Below, in pieces: positions 20,692 through 27,628 of a stretch of 33,675 bases of DNA (position 1 is the first letter of the stretch; every line of letters starts with the position of its first letter). Below the pieces are notes generated by a model. It saw nothing but the letters and a program-made list of their open reading frames with translations, ran no database searches and was not told the origin of the DNA. The DNA comes from DASWHK01 sp036398215. Its GTDB lineage: Bacteria > Acidobacteriota > UBA890. The stretch is from the NCBI GenBank assembly GCA_036398215.1, contig DASWHK010000313.1, forward strand, positions 1-33,675, read 5' to 3'. The translations under genes and the position numbers were made by a program.

Positions 20692-22543
20692 TCGGCACGG
20701 TCACGGTCAGCAGCACGTGCACCGGCGCGTTGCCGCTGGCCTGCGGAGGCTCGTATCCCCAGCGCACCACCGCATCGAGCGCCGCCTGGTCGATGGCCGG
20801 CGTCATGCCCCGCAGCACCCGCGCCTGAACGACGTTGCCGAGGGCGCTGACCTCGATCTCCAGGACCACCACGCCGCTGGCCTCGATGCCGGCGAGCCGC
20901 GGCGCCGCGCCGGCGATCTTGCGTGGCTCCGGGATTTGACTCGGAGCTCTCAGCCGCCGGATCTTCGGCGGCGCCGGGGGCCGTCCGCTCGACAAGGCGC
21001 CGCTCGGCGCGCCGGCCGTCGCCGCAGTGTCGCCTGAGAGGCCCCCGGGGACGAGGGGCGTGGTGCCGCGGTCGCCGGCTGTGTGGGCGTCCGCCGGGCG
21101 GTTCTCGCCACGGGAAGCGGCCGCATCTTCACGGCTTGCATCCTGCGTGCCGGCCGCCGCCGCGTCGACGCTGGCGACCTCCATCGACCACGGAGGGGCC
21201 TCGGAGGCCGCGCCGTCATCGGGGGCGATCCACGTCCGGGATCCGATCAGGCCCAGCGGGCGCACGGGGTTCGGCGCCCGCTCCGCGACCCGACGGTTCG
21301 TCGGACCGGAAGCTGCCGCCCCCGCTGGATCCCCTGCGTCACCCGAGGACCCGATACCGGAAGCCGCCCAGCTCACCAGCAGCAGGAGCAACGTGAGGCT
21401 GAACGCGGTGGCCGCGGAGGCCCGGACGGCGCGGGGGCTGCGGGCGAGGGCGATACGGACCGCACGCAACTGCTCGGCGACCTTCGTCTGCGCCGAGCTC
21501 CAGCGCGCCAGCGCCGACGATCGGGCCGCCGCGTCCCAGGGCGCCAGCGCCGGCGATCGCGAGGCCGCGTTCCAGCGCTCCACGACGGCCTTGGCCAGGC
21601 GCCTCGCTTGTGAGCGCAGCACCGCCAGGCGGATCGCCGTGGCGCCGGCCAGCGTCGGGGGCTCCTCGACCAGCCGCGCTGCCTCGGGGATGTAGGCGAT
21701 CGCCGGATTGGCGCGCGACCACTCGAAGGCGCGCTGCAGGGCGTTGGCGAAGGCGGTGCAGCTCTCGAACCGTTCCTGGGGGTTTTTCTGCAGGCCGCGC
21801 ATCACCACCTTGCTGACGGCGGTCGGCACTAGCGGGGCGACCTCGTCCAGTGGGGTGGGGTGGTGCTCGATGACCTCGTAGATGACGGCGGTCGGCGAGG
21901 TTCCTTTGAAGGGCCGCTCTCCGGTCAGCAGCTCGTAGGCCACGGTGGCGAGGGCAAACTGGTCGGAGGCGCCGCTGAGCTCGCCGCCGATGGCCTGTTC
22001 GGGCGACATGTAGGCCGGCGTGCCGAAGATGCGGCCGGCATGCGTCATCGTCGAGCCGAACAGCCGGGCGACGCCGAAATCGGTGATCTTCGGGACGCCG
22101 TCGGCCGAGACCAGGATATTGGTCGGTTTGATGTCGCGGTGGATCACGCCGCGCGAGTGCGCGTAGGCGAGCGCCCGGCCGATCGGCACCGCGATCTCGA
22201 CCACCCGCTCCAAGGGGAGCGGGCCGGAGGCTTGCAGCTCCTCTCGGAGGTTGCGTCCCTCGACGTACTCCATGGCGATGAACGTGCGCCCCTCGTCGCG
22301 GCCGACGTCGAAGAGCGTGACAATGTTGGGATGCGAGAAGGTGCCGGCGATCTGGATCTCCTGCTCGAAGCGAGCCTGCAGGGTCCGGATCTCCTGGTCG
22401 TCGGCGAGCGGGTCGAGGCGCAGCCCCTTGATGGCCACCTTGCGGCCGATCAGCGGGTCCTCGGCGAGATACACGACGCCCATCTCGCCAGCGGCGAGCG
22501 GCCGCAGGACGTGGTATCTGCCGAAGCGAGAGGGAACGCTCAC
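20678..22543 (-). CDS. Transmembrane Ser/Thr kinase with TonB-like C-terminal domain
   Basis: This 621-residue protein joins a cytoplasmic Hanks-type kinase to an extracytoplasmic TonB C-terminal fold. Kinase domain (about 8-275): glycine loop LAAGEMGVVYLAED, catalytic lysine K39 (VAIK), HRDIKPTN at 135-142 with D137, DFG at 155-157, and GTPAYMSPEQ. The glycine loop reads AGEMG, so the second Gly of G-x-G is Met. A juxtamembrane stretch (about 323-350) holds an imperfect 12-residue duplication (AASRSPALAPWD, AAARSSALARWS). One membrane helix follows at 376-396. The outer part is a Pro/Ala/Ser-rich spacer (400-540) and a TonB-like domain (about 545-621) with VRWGYEPP. The GTG start has GGGAGG upstream. 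It may phosphorylate targets in response to a periplasmic or outer-membrane contact; the sensing role is inferred. Confidence 0.9.
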   Translation of the reverse strand: MSVPSRFGRYHVLRPLAAGEMGVVYLAEDPLIGRKVAIKGLRLDPLADDQEIRTLQARFEQEIQIAGTFSHPNIVTLFDVGRDEGRTFIAMEYVEGRNLREELQASGPLPLERVVEIAVPIGRALAYAHSRGVIHRDIKPTNILVSADGVPKITDFGVARLFGSTMTHAGRIFGTPAYMSPEQAIGGELSGASDQFALATVAYELLTGERPFKGTSPTAVIYEVIEHHPTPLDEVAPLVPTAVSKVVMRGLQKNPQERFESCTAFANALQRAFEWSRANPAIAYIPEAARLVEEPPTLAGATAIRLAVLRSQARRLAKAVVERWNAASRSPALAPWDAAARSSALARWSSAQTKVAEQLRAVRIALARSPRAVRASAATAFSLTLLLLLVSWAASGIGSSGDAGDPAGAAASGPTNRRVAERAPNPVRPLGLIGSRTWIAPDDGAASEAPPWSMEVASVDAAAAGTQDASREDAAASRGENRPADAHTAGDRGTTPLVPGGLSGDTAATAGAPSGALSSGRPPAPPKIRRLRAPSQIPEPRKIAGAAPRLAGIEASGVVVLEIEVSALGNVVQARVLRGMTPAIDQAALDAVVRWGYEPPQASGNAPVHVLLTVTVPINAR

Positions 22544-22705
22544 CCTTGACCTCCCATCCTCGAGCGTTGGCGCGCAGAAGCGACTATTACTAACTAATAC
22601 TAGTGTTAATATTGTTTATCATACTTTTATCAATTTTACCAGTGTTTTCACAAGATAATCTAACTTATGACGGTGAAAGCTGATTATCACTGGCCAGCAG
22701 GCCGG
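22544..22705. promoter_or_regulatory. AT-rich island upstream of the Ser/Thr kinase gene
   Basis: About 22581-22690 is strikingly AT-rich in a GC-rich setting. It contains a near-palindrome around ACTAGT (22596-22609), inverted pair GATAATC (22654-22660) / GATTATC (22682-22688), and nested pair TTTCAC (22646-22651) / GTGAAA (22673-22678). On the minus strand it offers several -10-like hexamers (TATGAT, TATTAA) and TTGATA. It probably contains the kinase promoter and the transcript end of the response regulator; exact sites cannot be set. Confidence 0.5.
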
Positions 22706-23419
22706 TCAGATCGAGGGCTCGATCGTGAACCGGTAGCCGACGCGGTGGACGGTGTGGAAGTGGCGCGGCTCCTGCGGGTCGACCTCGAAGCGGCGGCGCA
22801 GGCGCAGGATGAAGTTGTCGATGGTTCGCGACGAGGGGAAGGCGTCGTAGCCCCAGACCACGTCGAGGATCTCGTCGCGGGAGACCACCTCTCCCTCCCG
22901 CTCGGCGAGCAGCCGCAGGATCATCGCTTCCTTGTGGGTCAGTGCCTGCTCGGCACCGTCGGCGCTGGTTCCCCGGTAGGTGCGAAAATCCACCTCGTTG
23001 CCGCCGAAGCGGACCACGGGCTCGTCGAGCGTCGAGCTGCCGTACCAGCGGTTGCGCCGGAGGATCGCGGCGACCCGCAGCAGCAGCTCCTGGAGATGGA
23101 AGGGCTTGCTGACGTAGTCGTCGCCCCCCTCCTCGAAGCCGTGGATCCTGTCTTCCGGCTCGCCCCGGGCGGTGAGGAAGAGCACCGGCACCGTGTTGCC
23201 TTCCTGCCGAAGCTGCCGGCAGAGAGAGTAGCCGTCCAGGTGCGGCAGCATGACGTCGAGGATGACGAGCTCGAAGGCGCCGCTGCGGGCGGCGTCGAGG
23301 CCGGACTCGCCGTCGCCGGCGACCTCGGCCTGGTATCCCTCGGCGGCGAGGTTCTCGCGGATCCCGGCGGCGAGCTCGGGCTCGTCCTCGACGATCAAGA
23401 TGCGCGGCGGCTTGCTCAT
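22706..23419 (-). CDS. OmpR/PhoB-family response regulator
   Basis: This 237-residue two-component regulator has an N-terminal receiver domain with acidic pocket EDE (11-13), phospho-acceptor D55 (LVILDVMLP), T83 and K105 (DDYVSKPF), and a C-terminal winged-helix DNA-binding domain (about 145-237) with LTHKEAMILRLLAEREGEVVSR and the terminal VHRVGYRFT. It should bind direct repeats as a dimer once phosphorylated by the adjacent histidine kinase. The ATG at 23419 has GGAGAGGAG upstream and overlaps the kinase stop by 4 bp (ATGA), so the two are co-translated. An in-frame start further upstream would lie inside the kinase gene and is unlikely. The AT-rich island just downstream, in front of the Ser/Thr kinase gene, is a possible target but this is not shown. 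Confidence 0.93.
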   Translation of the reverse strand: MSKPPRILIVEDEPELAAGIRENLAAEGYQAEVAGDGESGLDAARSGAFELVILDVMLPHLDGYSLCRQLRQEGNTVPVLFLTARGEPEDRIHGFEEGGDDYVSKPFHLQELLLRVAAILRRNRWYGSSTLDEPVVRFGGNEVDFRTYRGTSADGAEQALTHKEAMILRLLAEREGEVVSRDEILDVVWGYDAFPSSRTIDNFILRLRRRFEVDPQEPRHFHTVHRVGYRFTIEPSI

Positions 23420-24534
23420 CCTCGCTCCTCTCCAGCCGTTTCCGGCTGCCCCGCCAGCGGCCACCTGGCGCGGAAGCGCGCCCCGTGACCGGGCCCCTCG
23501 CTGTGCGCCGTCAACGTGGCGCCGGCCTGCGAGGCGAGGTAGCGGGCGATGTAGAGGCCCAGGCCGGTGCCGCGCCCCTCGCGCCGCATCTCGTCGCCGG
23601 GCCGGTAGAACTTCTCGAACAGCTTGTCGGCCATCGCGGGGGCGAAGCCGCGACCGTTGTCGCGGACCTCGATGAGCGCGTTGCCACCGTCCAGGGAGGC
23701 GCTGATGACGATCGCCGGCGCCTCGGCTCCGGTGACCGCCGCGAGGGCGTTGTCGATCAGGTTGCGGAGCACGGCGATGAGCGCCTGCGGATCGGCGCGC
23801 ACGCGGATCCCGGCGGGGATTTGCGCCTGCAGGCTCACGCCGCGGCTCTGCGCGGTGGTGGCGAGGGTCTCCAGCAGCGTTTCGACGGTCTCGGCCAGGT
23901 CGACGTCATCGGGCGCCAGGGCGAGCCGGCCGGCGTCGATCCGCGCCGTGTCGAGCACGTTGGCGACCGTCGACTCCATGCGATCGAGGCTGGTGAGCAG
24001 CCGGCGGATCAAGACCTCCCGCGTCTCCCGGTCCGGCTCGCGGAAGTCCAGCGTCTCGGCGGCCAGCCGCATGGCCGCCAGCGGGCTCTTGAGCTCGTGG
24101 GTCACCGCGGTCACGAAGTTGCTCTGCTGCCGCCGCAGCCGCGTCTCGGCGCGCACCGCGCTCCACAGCACGCCGATGGCGGCCAGCAGTACGACGAGAA
24201 AGAAGCCGCCCTCCCACGCGTAGCGGTTGATTCGGCTCCAATGCTCGTCGGCGAAGCCGGCGAGGACCTCCGGGTCGATCCGGACGCCGCCGCCGTCGGG
24301 GGTGGCGATGATCCCGGGGAACAGATCCTCGACCGTGTCGACGGGGATGCCGCGATCGAGCAACAGCTCGGCGGCCGCTAGGCTCTGCCGGTACAGGCCG
24401 GTGGAGCGCTCCTCGACCGCGGCGCTGAAGCGCCACTGGTCGATCATCCACCAGCCGACCTGGGCGACGCAAACGACGAGCAGCACGGCGAAGGCGATCT
24501 GCAGGCGGCGGGGGTTGGCGAGCGAGAGGCGCAT
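23416..24534 (-). CDS. Membrane sensor histidine kinase
   Basis: This 372-residue class I histidine kinase has two membrane helices (about 11-30 and 108-127) enclosing a short periplasmic domain of about 75 residues. It then has the HisKA domain with phospho-acceptor H146 (VTHELKSPLAAM) and an ATPase domain with N box NLIDNAL, G1 DNGRGF, F box FEKFYRP and G2 GRGTGLGLYIA. It autophosphorylates on H146 and passes phosphate to D55 of the regulator encoded next. The ATG at 24534 is chosen because it starts a normal basic N-terminus before the first helix; a GTG at 24585 would add 17 residues. The periplasmic sensor part is short, Asp/Glu-rich and unrecognised, so the signal is unknown. Its 5' end faces the promoter of the biosynthetic operon. 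Confidence 0.92.
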   Translation of the reverse strand: MRLSLANPRRLQIAFAVLLVVCVAQVGWWMIDQWRFSAAVEERSTGLYRQSLAAAELLLDRGIPVDTVEDLFPGIIATPDGGGVRIDPEVLAGFADEHWSRINRYAWEGGFFLVVLLAAIGVLWSAVRAETRLRRQQSNFVTAVTHELKSPLAAMRLAAETLDFREPDRETREVLIRRLLTSLDRMESTVANVLDTARIDAGRLALAPDDVDLAETVETLLETLATTAQSRGVSLQAQIPAGIRVRADPQALIAVLRNLIDNALAAVTGAEAPAIVISASLDGGNALIEVRDNGRGFAPAMADKLFEKFYRPGDEMRREGRGTGLGLYIARYLASQAGATLTAHSEGPGHGARFRARWPLAGQPETAGEERG

Positions 24535-24618
24535 GGAGCGCCAAAGGTACCAGAGCGCCGCGGCCGAACACGCCTGCGCAACCACGTGAATGCGGCGAAG
24601 AAAATCAAAGATTGGGAG

Positions 24619-24647
24619 TTGACTAGCTCGTCGAAGATGACTATATT
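24619..24647 (+). promoter_or_regulatory. Strong sigma70-type promoter of the SpeD-like operon
   Basis: TTGACT (24619-24624) and TATATT (24642-24647) are separated by exactly 17 bases, 5 of 6 matches to each hexamer. This is the best promoter in the window. The predicted start is near 24654, giving a leader of about 100 bases before the ATG at 24754. Confidence 0.7.
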
Positions 24648-24655
24648 CCCGATTA

Positions 24656-24669
24656 TGACCAGCTGGTCA
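24656..24669. promoter_or_regulatory. Perfect 14-bp palindrome at the promoter start site (candidate operator)
   Basis: TGACCAGCTGGTCA reads identically on both strands and begins about 2 bp after the predicted transcription start. A dimeric repressor bound here would block initiation or clearance. The operon's own TetR protein is the obvious candidate, though the palindrome upstream of the tetR gene differs in sequence. Confidence 0.55.
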
Positions 24670-24753
24670 GTTTGGGGGCCATTCCCCATAGGCACCACAT
24701 AGGCACAGGGCCCATTCCCCGGCAGCGGGGAGTGGTGAGGGGCGGAGGAGTCG
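24670..24753 (+). promoter_or_regulatory. Structured leader of the SpeD-like operon
   Basis: The leader holds two copies of GGGCC(C)ATTCCCC (24674-24687 and 24708-24720), a direct repeat CATAGGCAC at 24687-24695 and 24698-24706 (11-bp period), and an 8-bp hairpin ATTCCCCG-GCAG-CGGGGAGT at 24714-24733 ending 10 bases before the ribosome-binding site GGAGG. The repeated G4 and C4 tracts allow alternative pairings. It matches no riboswitch class that I recognise. Confidence 0.45.
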
Positions 24754-25209
24754 ATGAACGACGCTCATTCGCTGCAGCACGGGAGTTCGATGACCAACCG
24801 CAACGCAACCGCGACCGCCGCGCGGCCGGAAGATGCTTCCCGGCCGGAAGTCTCACCCGCCATCTGGGGGTTGGCGACCAGCTTCGACCTCTACGAGTGC
24901 GATCCGGCGACCATCCGGGATGCCGACAAGATCCGGCAGTTCGTCGTCGAGCTTTGCGACCTGATCCAGATGCGCCGCTTCGGCGAGACCCAGGTCATCC
25001 ACTTCGGCGAGGACGAGAGGGTCGCCGGCTTTTCGATGGTCCAGCTCATCGAGACGTCGCTGATCTCCGGGCACTTCGCCAACCTTACCAACGCCGTGTA
25101 CCTCGACGTGTTCAGCTGCAAGCTCTACGACCCGCAGACGGTGCAGGACTTCGCCATGGAGTTCTTCGGCGCCGCCAAGTGCTTGCGCCACACGAACGAG
25201 CGGCTGTGA
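24754..25209 (+). CDS. Divergent SpeD-like pyruvoyl-dependent decarboxylase
   Basis: This 151-residue protein aligns by eye over residues 38-148 with bacterial S-adenosylmethionine decarboxylase (SpeD), for example FDLYECDPATI near the N-terminus and LDVFSC. SpeD proenzymes cleave themselves before a serine that becomes the pyruvoyl cofactor. The catalytic set is kept at exact spacing: S102, H107 (+5) and C122 (+20). Around it the sequence has diverged: the residue before the cleaved serine is T101, not Glu, and the canonical HTWPE is HFANL, so the Glu that holds the ribose of AdoMet is Leu. An active decarboxylase with a substrate other than AdoMet is plausible; some SpeD relatives are reported to act on arginine or ornithine. 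The first 37 residues look disordered. The ATG follows GGAGG; a second ATG at 24790 is possible. It is first gene of the operon. Confidence 0.75.
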   Translation: MNDAHSLQHGSSMTNRNATATAARPEDASRPEVSPAIWGLATSFDLYECDPATIRDADKIRQFVVELCDLIQMRRFGETQVIHFGEDERVAGFSMVQLIETSLISGHFANLTNAVYLDVFSCKLYDPQTVQDFAMEFFGAAKCLRHTNERL

Positions 25210-25212
25210 GCC

Positions 25213-26202
25213 TTGCTACGCGTCGCTGAAACCACCGACCTGCGCCGCTGCGAGGAGCTGTGGCGCGCGGTCATGCCGGAGGAGCTCGTCACCGACCTCT
25301 GGGAGGTGCGGGCTTGCTTCGAGCGGCACTTCGACCGCCCGGCCAGGTTCATCACCGTCGAGGACGGGGCGACCCTGGTCGGGCTGTTGCCGCTGTCGTG
25401 GATCGAGGAGGCGGGAAGGTTTGGCATCTTTCCGGGCGAGACCTGGAAGGGTCGCACCTGGTTGGAGCAGAACCGCATCTTCGCCCGCGACCAGGAAGCG
25501 CTGTCGGCGTTGCTGGCGGCGTGCCCGGAAAACGTCGAGCTCCGCTACCTGCTGCCGCTTCCCGCAGCGGCGGGCGCCGCGGTGGACGAGGTCGGCTACC
25601 TGTTCTCGCCGGGCCGCTACGGATACGACCTCGAGGGCTGGTTCGCCCAGTTCTCGCACAAGAACGCCAAGCGCCTGCGCCGCGAGATCGCGGCCGTCGA
25701 GGCCCAGGGCCTGCGCTATCGATTCGACGATCCCGCCGATCTGCAGGCGCTGGTGGCGCTCAACCTCGGCCGCTTCGCGGGCAGCTCGTACTTCGACGAC
25801 CCGCGGTTTCTCGCCGGGTTTCGCGACCTTGTCGACCTGCTGGCCGCCCGCGGCTGGCTGCGGATGACGACGATCCTCGCCGGCGCCGAGCCGGTCGCCG
25901 TCGACCTCGGCTGCTGCTACCGGGGAACCTGCACGATGTTGGCGGGCGGCACCCGCGCCGGTTATCCGGGGATCGCCAAGGTGATCAACCTGCACCACCT
26001 GCGGCGCGCCTGCGCCGAGCGCTACGAGCGCGTCGATTTTCTCTGCGGCGAGTTTTCCTGGAAGCCGCTGTTCCACCTCGAGCCGCGGCCGCTGTACCTG
26101 TACGGCGAGCGTGCGAGCGGCTATCCGCCGGGCGAGACGATCGAGGCCGCGCCGCCGGCCCGCGAGGCGACGCATGAGAGCCACCCGTACGGCGCGATCT
26201 GA
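25213..26202 (+). CDS. BioF2-like/GNAT-fold acyltransferase
   Basis: This 329-residue cytoplasmic protein has the double-GNAT layout of the BioF2-like acetyltransferase family (Acetyltransf_6), which also resembles FemAB amino-acyl transferases. Visible family features are FSHKNAKRLRREIAAVEAQG in the middle (about 148-167), the central beta strands around AVDLGCCYRGTCTMLAGG, YPGIAKVINLHHLRRAC and FLCGEFSWKPLF near the end. The likely job is transfer of an acyl or aminoacyl group to an amine. The start is TTG at 25213, 3 bp after the SpeD-like stop; the frame is closed just upstream, and no good ribosome-binding site is seen, so translational coupling is likely. Its 3' end overlaps the next gene by 29 bp if that gene begins at 26174. 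The donor (acyl-CoA or tRNA) is unknown. Confidence 0.8.
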   Translation: MLRVAETTDLRRCEELWRAVMPEELVTDLWEVRACFERHFDRPARFITVEDGATLVGLLPLSWIEEAGRFGIFPGETWKGRTWLEQNRIFARDQEALSALLAACPENVELRYLLPLPAAAGAAVDEVGYLFSPGRYGYDLEGWFAQFSHKNAKRLRREIAAVEAQGLRYRFDDPADLQALVALNLGRFAGSSYFDDPRFLAGFRDLVDLLAARGWLRMTTILAGAEPVAVDLGCCYRGTCTMLAGGTRAGYPGIAKVINLHHLRRACAERYERVDFLCGEFSWKPLFHLEPRPLYLYGERASGYPPGETIEAAPPAREATHESHPYGAI

Positions 26203-27628
26203 GGGCAAGCCCGGGGTGAGCCTCGGGACAGGAGCCCACTTCTCCGCGAGCGCTGCGCCGGCCTCGGCGGTCGCTCGAGCTCCGCACCCGGCGACGACCG
26301 GCGACGCGACCCATCCGGTGCGATCGTCGATCCCGCGAATTCTGGTCGTCGGCACGACCCCCGATTACATCGACCTCCTGGAGCGCGCTCATCCGGGCCG
26401 CTGCCTGTTCCTTACCGATCACGAGCTGCGGGCTGCGGCCCGCGAGCCGGCGCCGCCCAGCGGCGGCGAGATCATCTGCTCGCTGGCCGACGCTGCGGCT
26501 GTGCGCGGCGCGGTTGCCGCCCACCTTCGCCGGCAGCGGATGCGGCTGGACGGGATCGCCTGCTTCGACTGTGAGTCGATGCCGCTGGCGGCGGCCCTCG
26601 GCAAGGAGCTCGGCCTCGACTATCCGGCGGCCGCGACGATCGCCGGCGTTCGCAACAAGCACGCCGCCACGCAACGCTGGCGGCAGGCGGGCTTGCCGAG
26701 CCCGCGGGCGGCGCTGGTCGGAAGCGAGGCGCAGCTGGCGGCGTTCTGCCGGCGGGTCGCGGGACCGATCGTCCTCAAGCCGGTGTCCGGCAGCGGCAGC
26801 GAGCTGGTCTTCGCCTGCCGCGACCAGGCCGAGGCCCGCGACGCATTCGGGATCCTGCGCTCGCGGCTGGCTTCCCACGCCGACGCCCGCATGTACGCGC
26901 CCGTCGGCCGCGGCGGCCAGGGCATCGATCCGCGCCGCGTCTTCGTCGCCGAGGAGCTGATCGAGGGCGTCGAGCTGAGCTGCGACTTCGTCGTCGAGCC
27001 CGCCGGCGTCCGGATCATCCGCGTCTGTCGCAAGATCGCCCGCGCCGGCGAGCCGCTGGGGACCGTCAACGCCTACGTGATCGCCCCACAACTGCCCGAA
27101 GGCGTCACGCTCGACGGCCTGCGCTCGCAGCTCGCCGCGGCCGCCGCCGCGCTCGGCATCGTTCGGGCGATCTGCGTCGTCGACATCGTCGTGCGCGACG
27201 GCGAGATGGTAATGCTGGAGCTGGCGCCGCGGCCGGCCGGCGATTGCCTGCCGGCGTTGATCCGGGCGAGCTCGGGGCTCGACGTCCTCGGCCTCGCCCT
27301 CGACTTCGCGGCCGGTGGCTCGCCGCCGATTCCCGACGCCGGCGAGCGGCTTGTGGCGCTTCGCTTGCTGGCCACCGCCCCCGGGACGATCACGCGACTG
27401 GACGCCGCGGCGCTGCGCGCCGATCCCCGGGTTCGCGAGCTGCACCTGGAGCGCCGCGCCGGCGACCGTGTGCTGCTGCCGCCCGACAGCTACGACCGCC
27501 GCCTGCTCGGCCATGCCATCTTCGCGCCCCGGACCGGCGCCAGCATCGAGAGCCAGTGCGACGAGCTGGCCGGCCGGCTGGTCGTGGAGATCGATCCGGC
27601 GGGCCGCGAAGCCGCCGCCGAGGCATGA
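26174..27628 (+). CDS. ATP-grasp carboxylate-amine ligase
   Basis: This protein of up to 484 residues has an ATP-grasp fold, which joins a carboxylate to an amine through an acyl-phosphate. Seen: N-terminal Rossmann-like RILVVGTTPDYID, GPIVLKPVSGSGSELVF (lysine K202 and glycine loop 205-210), VFVAEELIEGVELSCDFVV, and the metal-binding end VMLELAPRPAGD (E349, R353). A C-terminal domain follows, as in biotin-carboxylase-like and peptide-bond-forming ligases. The ATG at 26174 has GAGG 7 bases upstream but adds about 50 low-complexity residues and overlaps the GNAT gene by 29 bp. GTG at 26216 or 26318 would start nearer the fold. It ends in a 4-bp ATGA overlap with the decarboxylase gene. Substrates are unknown; joining an amine from one of the decarboxylases to an amino acid is a reasonable guess. 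Confidence 0.85.
   Translation: MRATRTARSEGKPGVSLGTGAHFSASAAPASAVARAPHPATTGDATHPVRSSIPRILVVGTTPDYIDLLERAHPGRCLFLTDHELRAAAREPAPPSGGEIICSLADAAAVRGAVAAHLRRQRMRLDGIACFDCESMPLAAALGKELGLDYPAAATIAGVRNKHAATQRWRQAGLPSPRAALVGSEAQLAAFCRRVAGPIVLKPVSGSGSELVFACRDQAEARDAFGILRSRLASHADARMYAPVGRGGQGIDPRRVFVAEELIEGVELSCDFVVEPAGVRIIRVCRKIARAGEPLGTVNAYVIAPQLPEGVTLDGLRSQLAAAAAALGIVRAICVVDIVVRDGEMVMLELAPRPAGDCLPALIRASSGLDVLGLALDFAAGGSPPIPDAGERLVALRLLATAPGTITRLDAAALRADPRVRELHLERRAGDRVLLPPDSYDRRLLGHAIFAPRTGASIESQCDELAGRLVVEIDPAGREAAAEA

Noticed and set aside
22581..22690. AT-rich island as a replication origin
   Set aside because: No DnaA-box cluster (TTATCCACA-like) is visible and no dnaA, dnaN or gidA gene is near.
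24754..25209. Calling the first operon gene a standard S-adenosylmethionine decarboxylase (speD)
   Set aside because: The AdoMet-binding segment is not conserved and no spermidine synthase is nearby, so the specific name is not supported.
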